The position numbers were made by a program, and so were the translations under genes. DNA of 24,749 nucleotides from Plakobranchus ocellatus. Lineage: Eukaryota > Mollusca > Gastropoda > Plakobranchidae. The notes below the pieces were generated by a model. It saw nothing but the letters and a program-made list of their open reading frames with translations, was not told the origin of the DNA and did not search any database. Below are positions 23,001 to 24,749 of this stretch, piece after piece; the first letter of the stretch is position 1, and each line of letters begins with the position of its first letter. The stretch is taken from positions 776,144 to 800,892 of the forward strand of contig BLXT01005898.1 in the NCBI GenBank assembly GCA_019648995.1. Reading direction: 5' to 3'.

Positions 23001-23379
23001 GTAGCAGTGCGGAGAAAAATTAATAATCAACCTAGCTCTAGACCTACTAGTGGTATTAACAGCAGCAGCAGCAGCTGTAGTAGCCTTAGCAGCAGTGGTA
23101 ACGGTAATCGTAGTAGTAGCATTAGCAGCAGTAGCAGTAATATGAGTATCAGTAGCAGTAGTAGCAGCGCTTATTAAGAGAAGAGGTAAAGATAGAGCAG
23201 ATATACATGCAATAGTACCAGCCTTATGTCAAGACTGAATTGTCCTGAAGCTGGATGTAAGCCTTGATTTATAGATAATACTGTTACAGAAATTCACTAA
23301 GCACGTGTAAATTACAACGCAGTTCTTGATTTACCTGAATCTCACTTCTTGCAGATTTTGTAGCGTGTATTAAAGCCAT
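13794..23379 (-). CDS. Uncharacterised 382-residue protein, possibly an axonemal/ciliary microtubule-associated protein (7 coding exons)
   Basis: Coding exons in transcript order are 23335-23379, 22042-22216, 21094-21239, 20590-20785, 18699-18854, 16135-16334 and 13794-14024. All junctions are GT-AG. Phases 0, 1, 0, 1, 1, 0 close exactly on 383 codons including TAA. The ATG at 23379 sits in a good context (A at -3, G at +4) and starts MALIHATKSARSEIQ. An ATG at 22207 is in frame but internal. Residues 16-74 include an Asn/Leu-rich helical stretch, and 79-122 look like a coiled coil (KLAELKGRLG, EKQENELRELHQW). Residues 123-240 are Tyr/Gly/Arg-rich (TDRYTGYRQNLTRG), and the C-terminus has IYGRPMQRARYIPSFTEY and then YEWPD. 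No signal peptide, membrane segment or enzyme motif is seen. Basic, Pro/Tyr/Gly-rich sheets of this kind are seen in microtubule inner proteins of cilia, and X-box-like sites lie upstream. The ciliary role is inference; I cannot name the family. Confidence 0.85.
14025..16134 (-). other. Intron 6 of the right gene (2.1 kb)
   Basis: It contains a duplicated block next to the acceptor (copies at 14027-14083 and 14240-14295) and a GAT-rich array at 15081-15434. No coding content is seen. Confidence 0.7.
15081..15434 (+). repeat. Imperfect (GAT)n microsatellite array, about 350 bp
   Basis: Almost continuous GAT/GGT/AAT triplets, with a pure run of seven GAT at 15315-15335. A + strand frame reading Asp-rich residues across part of it (to 15188) is a by-product of the triplet repeat. 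Confidence 0.85.
16135..16334 (-). CDS. Exon 6 of the right gene
   Basis: The acceptor gtaataaag has a poor pyrimidine tract but fits phase 1 exactly. The donor is CAG|gtagat, phase 0. It encodes YTTVDSLFPKSSAPMDGGAV and onwards to ELSVQEQ. Reading on past the donor reaches a stop at 16081, so a short intron-retained end is formally possible, but the next exon continues the same texture. Confidence 0.88.
16335..18698 (-). other. Intron 5 of the right gene (2.4 kb)
   Basis: AT-rich. It includes one TAGGCCTA word near 17279 and another at about 18248, a short (CAT)5 run near 18017, and a minus-strand stretch of 60 open codons at 18003-18182 that looks protein-like but has no proper splice sites. 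Confidence 0.65.
18699..18854 (-). CDS. Exon 5 of the right gene
   Basis: The acceptor is tattttcag and the donor AAAG|gtcttt, phase 1. It encodes VGCPTLDQRVTMRTADCSEL and onwards to NPPMRVTK. Confidence 0.88.
19635..19722 (+). repeat. Dispersed repeat, copy B
   Basis: Partner of 11580-11659, same orientation, with an extra short block (taagctt) before gcaatggtgaaaac. It is not part of the nearby LINE insertion, whose left target copy starts only at 19800. Confidence 0.5.
19800..19810. repeat. Target-site duplication, left copy (taagagcctat)
   Basis: Identical to 20006-20016. It directly abuts the CAT-triplet tail of the LINE fragment. Confidence 0.85.
19811..20005 (-). mobile_element. 5'-truncated RTE-type LINE 3' end (195 bp)
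   Basis: The minus strand encodes the C-terminal tail of an RTE-clade reverse transcriptase. It begins at LENLVTTGMLEGKRSRGKQR, continues with a Trp-containing helical stretch, then DRKKWRTMIANAVKQGT and stop codons. A very short 3' tail of ATG/GAT triplets follows, as RTE elements commonly have. The reading frame is intact from the truncation point to the stop. Upstream of LENL the frame stops at once because host sequence begins. Perfect 11 bp direct repeats (taagagcctat) at 19800-19810 and 20006-20016 bracket it, so both ends and the target site are still visible. The element lies in intron 4, in the same orientation as the host gene. The identical duplications suggest a fairly recent insertion. 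Confidence 0.85.
20006..20016. repeat. Target-site duplication, right copy (taagagcctat)
   Basis: Identical to 19800-19810. It marks the 5' truncation point of the LINE fragment. Confidence 0.85.
20590..20785 (-). CDS. Exon 4 of the right gene
   Basis: The acceptor is tttatacag and the donor CGA|gtatgt, phase 1. It encodes ELEPYTFDAADRIKQFGDTI and then the Tyr/Gly/Arg-rich stretch up to LTRSHT. Confidence 0.9.
20786..21093 (-). other. Intron 3 of the right gene (308 bp)
   Basis: A short AT-rich intron with a T/GTTT run. No further feature is seen. Confidence 0.75.
21094..21239 (-). CDS. Exon 3 of the right gene (coiled-coil segment)
   Basis: The acceptor is ggctctag. The exon starts with GT, completing the Gly codon, then reads AMCAINQVGNKLAELKGRLG and a Glu/Lys/Leu-rich helical stretch. 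The donor AAG|gtcaga is weaker than the others; phase 0. Confidence 0.9.
21240..22041 (-). other. Intron 2 of the right gene (802 bp)
   Basis: AT-rich apart from a GC-richer patch at 21757-21834 that reads as protein-like on the minus strand (see findings). Confidence 0.7.
22042..22216 (-). CDS. Exon 2 of the right gene
   Basis: The acceptor is ctttgtag and the exon begins GATATTTTAATG. The donor TCAG|gtattt leaves phase 1. It encodes DILMSGNYYITEEIARELSV and onwards to GHMS, plus the first base of a Gly codon. Confidence 0.9.
22217..23334 (-). other. Intron 1 of the right gene (1.1 kb)
   Basis: It contains an AGC/AGT-rich trinucleotide array at 23055-23170. Otherwise AT-rich, with no exon seen. 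Confidence 0.7.
23055..23170 (+). repeat. Imperfect AGC/AGT trinucleotide array
   Basis: It consists mostly of AGC and AGT triplets with scattered GGT, AAT and ATT. Read on the + strand in one frame this gives poly-Ser; on the minus strand (the gene's sense) it is GCT/ACT-rich. It lies within intron 1. Confidence 0.8.
23335..23379 (-). CDS. Exon 1 of the right gene (start exon)
   Basis: It encodes MALIHATKSARSEIQ. The donor is CAG|gtaaat, phase 0. The start context is cacaATGG. The 5' UTR above it is not delimited. Confidence 0.85.
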
Positions 23380-23468
23380 TGTGATTCAGTTCTACTCCTC
23401 TATTCTAAATTTAAAGAAAATCCTTTTTTTATTTCTCATCTATCAACCCCTCGCTTATCACTAAAGCG

Positions 23469-23482
23469 GCTTCCTTAGAAAC
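23469..23482. promoter_or_regulatory. X-box-like (RFX) motif, proximal
   Basis: GCTTCCTTAGAAAC fits the X-box pattern RYYNYY-AT-RRNRAC at 13 of 14 positions; only the central A is T. It is about 90 bp upstream of the ATG at 23379, within the range common for RFX targets in ciliary genes. The motif is near-palindromic, so strand is not informative. Binding is inference. Confidence 0.35.
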
Positions 23483-23686
23483 GGAGGTTGTCGTTGTCAA
23501 TGAGTTCAAAATTGGTTTGCAGTATAAAAGATCTATTTAGTTCCGTAGATAAATTGTTTCTGCATTATACGTTTTTTACGTTTTCATTATTGCAAAATCC
23601 ACCAACTGCTTTTACACTACTTCCTACCTTGAAGGTTGATGATTCACATATAAAACTGTATTTTTTCCGTCTCATTATTTTCTGCT

Positions 23687-23700
23687 GTCTCCATAGAAAT
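23687..23700. promoter_or_regulatory. X-box-like (RFX) motif, distal
   Basis: GTCTCCATAGAAAT fits RYYNYY-AT-RRNRAC at 13 of 14 positions, with only the last base differing. It is about 310 bp upstream of the ATG. It lies at the edge of the decayed LINE segment, which weakens it. Confidence 0.3.
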
Positions 23701-24340
23701 GATAAACGAATCTTGAGGAATGTAGAAGATATTTCAAGCTTAAAAAAAAAAAGAAGAAATGATAATGCCATGTGTGCAGACGATAATAGTTTTAATGGCA
23801 GAAGATGGTGAACAGCCTAAATATTTTGCTATATTGTATTTTAGAGAGTGGACGACTAAGTCTTTCTATGAATGTGGGGAAAAAGGCGGAATGTATGATA
23901 ATATCAAAGAAATCCTTATACCCCAACAGCAATCTAGTTAGCAAAGGTTTGGCATCAGTAAATTACAAAATTCAAGAACATTGGCCAACTGGTAACATCA
24001 AATAGTAGATGCAAAATAAAGATAAAAAGTTGTTATGGCCAAAGATACATTGTAAAAAATTAAATCAATGCTGACAAACAGAAACATAGATTTATACGGA
24101 CCTCAAAGTAAGGGTCTTAAAAACATGTATAGTCAGTACTACTATTAATATGGAAGTGAATGTTGAGCAATAAACAAGCAAATAAGGGAAAAAAAACTGG
24201 AAGCAGTAGGACGATGAGGATATTATGGATGGAGAAAAGTCTATTGAATCGGTCCTGAAACAAGCTAAATTTTAGCCATCATAATTAAAATCTTAAGACG
24301 GAGGCAACTACATTTCCCATTTGCCGACACACGGGTTTAT
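23700..24340 (+). mobile_element. Decayed RTE-type LINE reverse-transcriptase segment
   Basis: Pieces of one RT read in order on the + strand, in shifting frames. CADD (23773-23784) stands for the catalytic YADD box, with Tyr changed to Cys, followed by IVLMAEDGEQ. Then come SMNVGKKAECMIISKK (about 23868-23915), FKNIGQLVTSNSRC (about 23970-24013), MAKDT and KIKSMLTNRNI (about 24045-24090), DLKVRVLKTC (24099-24128), YGSEC (near 24150), NKQIREKK, and finally ILRRRQLHF (about 24290-24318). The order and spacing match the RT palm end and the following region in RTE LINEs. Several frameshifts and stops, including TGA where Trp is usual, show it is dead. The 5' edge is vague. It lies upstream of the right gene, opposite in strand. 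Confidence 0.75.
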
Positions 24341-24749
24341 GACATTTGCTTTATTTGCCGTTTCTTTAATATTTCTTTTCTTTTTTTTTTCCGGCTCCAA
24401 TATGAACTTAAGCGTTTCGCATCCTTTTCACAATATTGTTTCATGCTTCGAAGGCAGTCCATAGTGTTGCCTTTTTACTATTCTTTCTGGGCACGGTTTT
24501 CTTTTTTTCTTTCTCTTTTTTTTTCCCAAAGAGACCAGGGACTAGTTTGCCAAAACCTCAAACAATAAATTTCCGTCATTTAAGAAAACTATTTGACAAG
24601 ACCCATAGATGCACGTGATATCAGAACCATGCGTACAAAAGAGACCATTAATTTAAAACGACAGGCTGGATGAAGAACTTCAGAAGGGAGAGGTTCCATG
24701 GGTAGATGTGGTGGTTTCTTCCCCAATGGAGATCCACGGGGGGGGGGGG
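24341..24749. other. Distal upstream flank, no feature
   Basis: AT-rich with pyrimidine runs. The last nine bases are all G, probably a low-quality sequence end. No gene is seen. Confidence 0.5.

Noticed and set aside
22977-23177. Poly-Ser + strand open frame
   Set aside because: It is the translation of an AGC/AGT microsatellite inside intron 1 of the opposite-strand gene.
24150-24270. TGA codons at usual Trp positions of the LINE, suggesting a variant genetic code
   Set aside because: The segment also has frameshifts and TAA/TAG stops, so it is simply decayed.
24741-24749. Terminal run of G
   Set aside because: Probably a low-quality contig end or homopolymer; no biological meaning can be supported.

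Overview
This is nuclear DNA of an animal. It is AT-rich, the coding sequence is split by GT-AG introns, there are many long T/A homopolymer runs, and remains of RTE-type LINE retrotransposons are present. There are no bacterial-type operons, ribosome binding sites, tRNA or rRNA genes, or CRISPR arrays. The two 8-mers TAGGCCTA and the LINE type would suit a marine invertebrate (echinoderm- or mollusc-like), but the sequence does not settle the phylum.

Two protein-coding genes face each other tail to tail. The left one is on the + strand and enters from outside the window. Exons at 638-733, 1156-1251, 3592-3697 and 6390-8374 join in one frame with intron phases 0, 0 and 1. They encode about 760 residues: a short N-terminal part with a basic, nuclear-localisation-like cluster, then a huge last exon encoding a Ser/His/Gln-rich disordered protein, a Cys/His cluster and a tandem Ser-Pro-His repeat. 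I do not recognise the family.

The right gene is on the - strand and looks complete: seven coding exons from the ATG at 23379 to the stop at 13794, 382 residues, all phases consistent. I cannot name it. Its basic, Tyr/Pro/Gly-rich texture recalls small axonemal microtubule proteins, and two RFX X-box-like motifs lie 90-325 bp upstream of its ATG, so a ciliary or sperm-tail role is a reasonable but unproven guess.

The rest is introns and a 5.2 kb intergenic stretch with mobile-element remains and repeats. There is a 719 bp element with 13 bp inverted termini and TTAA target duplications (5293-6019). There is a 195 bp 5'-truncated RTE LINE tail between perfect 11 bp target duplications (19800-20016). 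A decayed RTE reverse-transcriptase segment (about 23700-24340) lies upstream of the right gene. Also present are a degenerate minisatellite (1979-2365), a duplicated block downstream of the left gene (8582-8905), a two-copy dispersed repeat (11580 and 19635), a pogo-like hairpin (9425-9502), and GAT- and AGC/AGT-rich trinucleotide arrays in introns of the right gene. The best candidates for something undescribed are the two unrecognised genes and the TTAA element.
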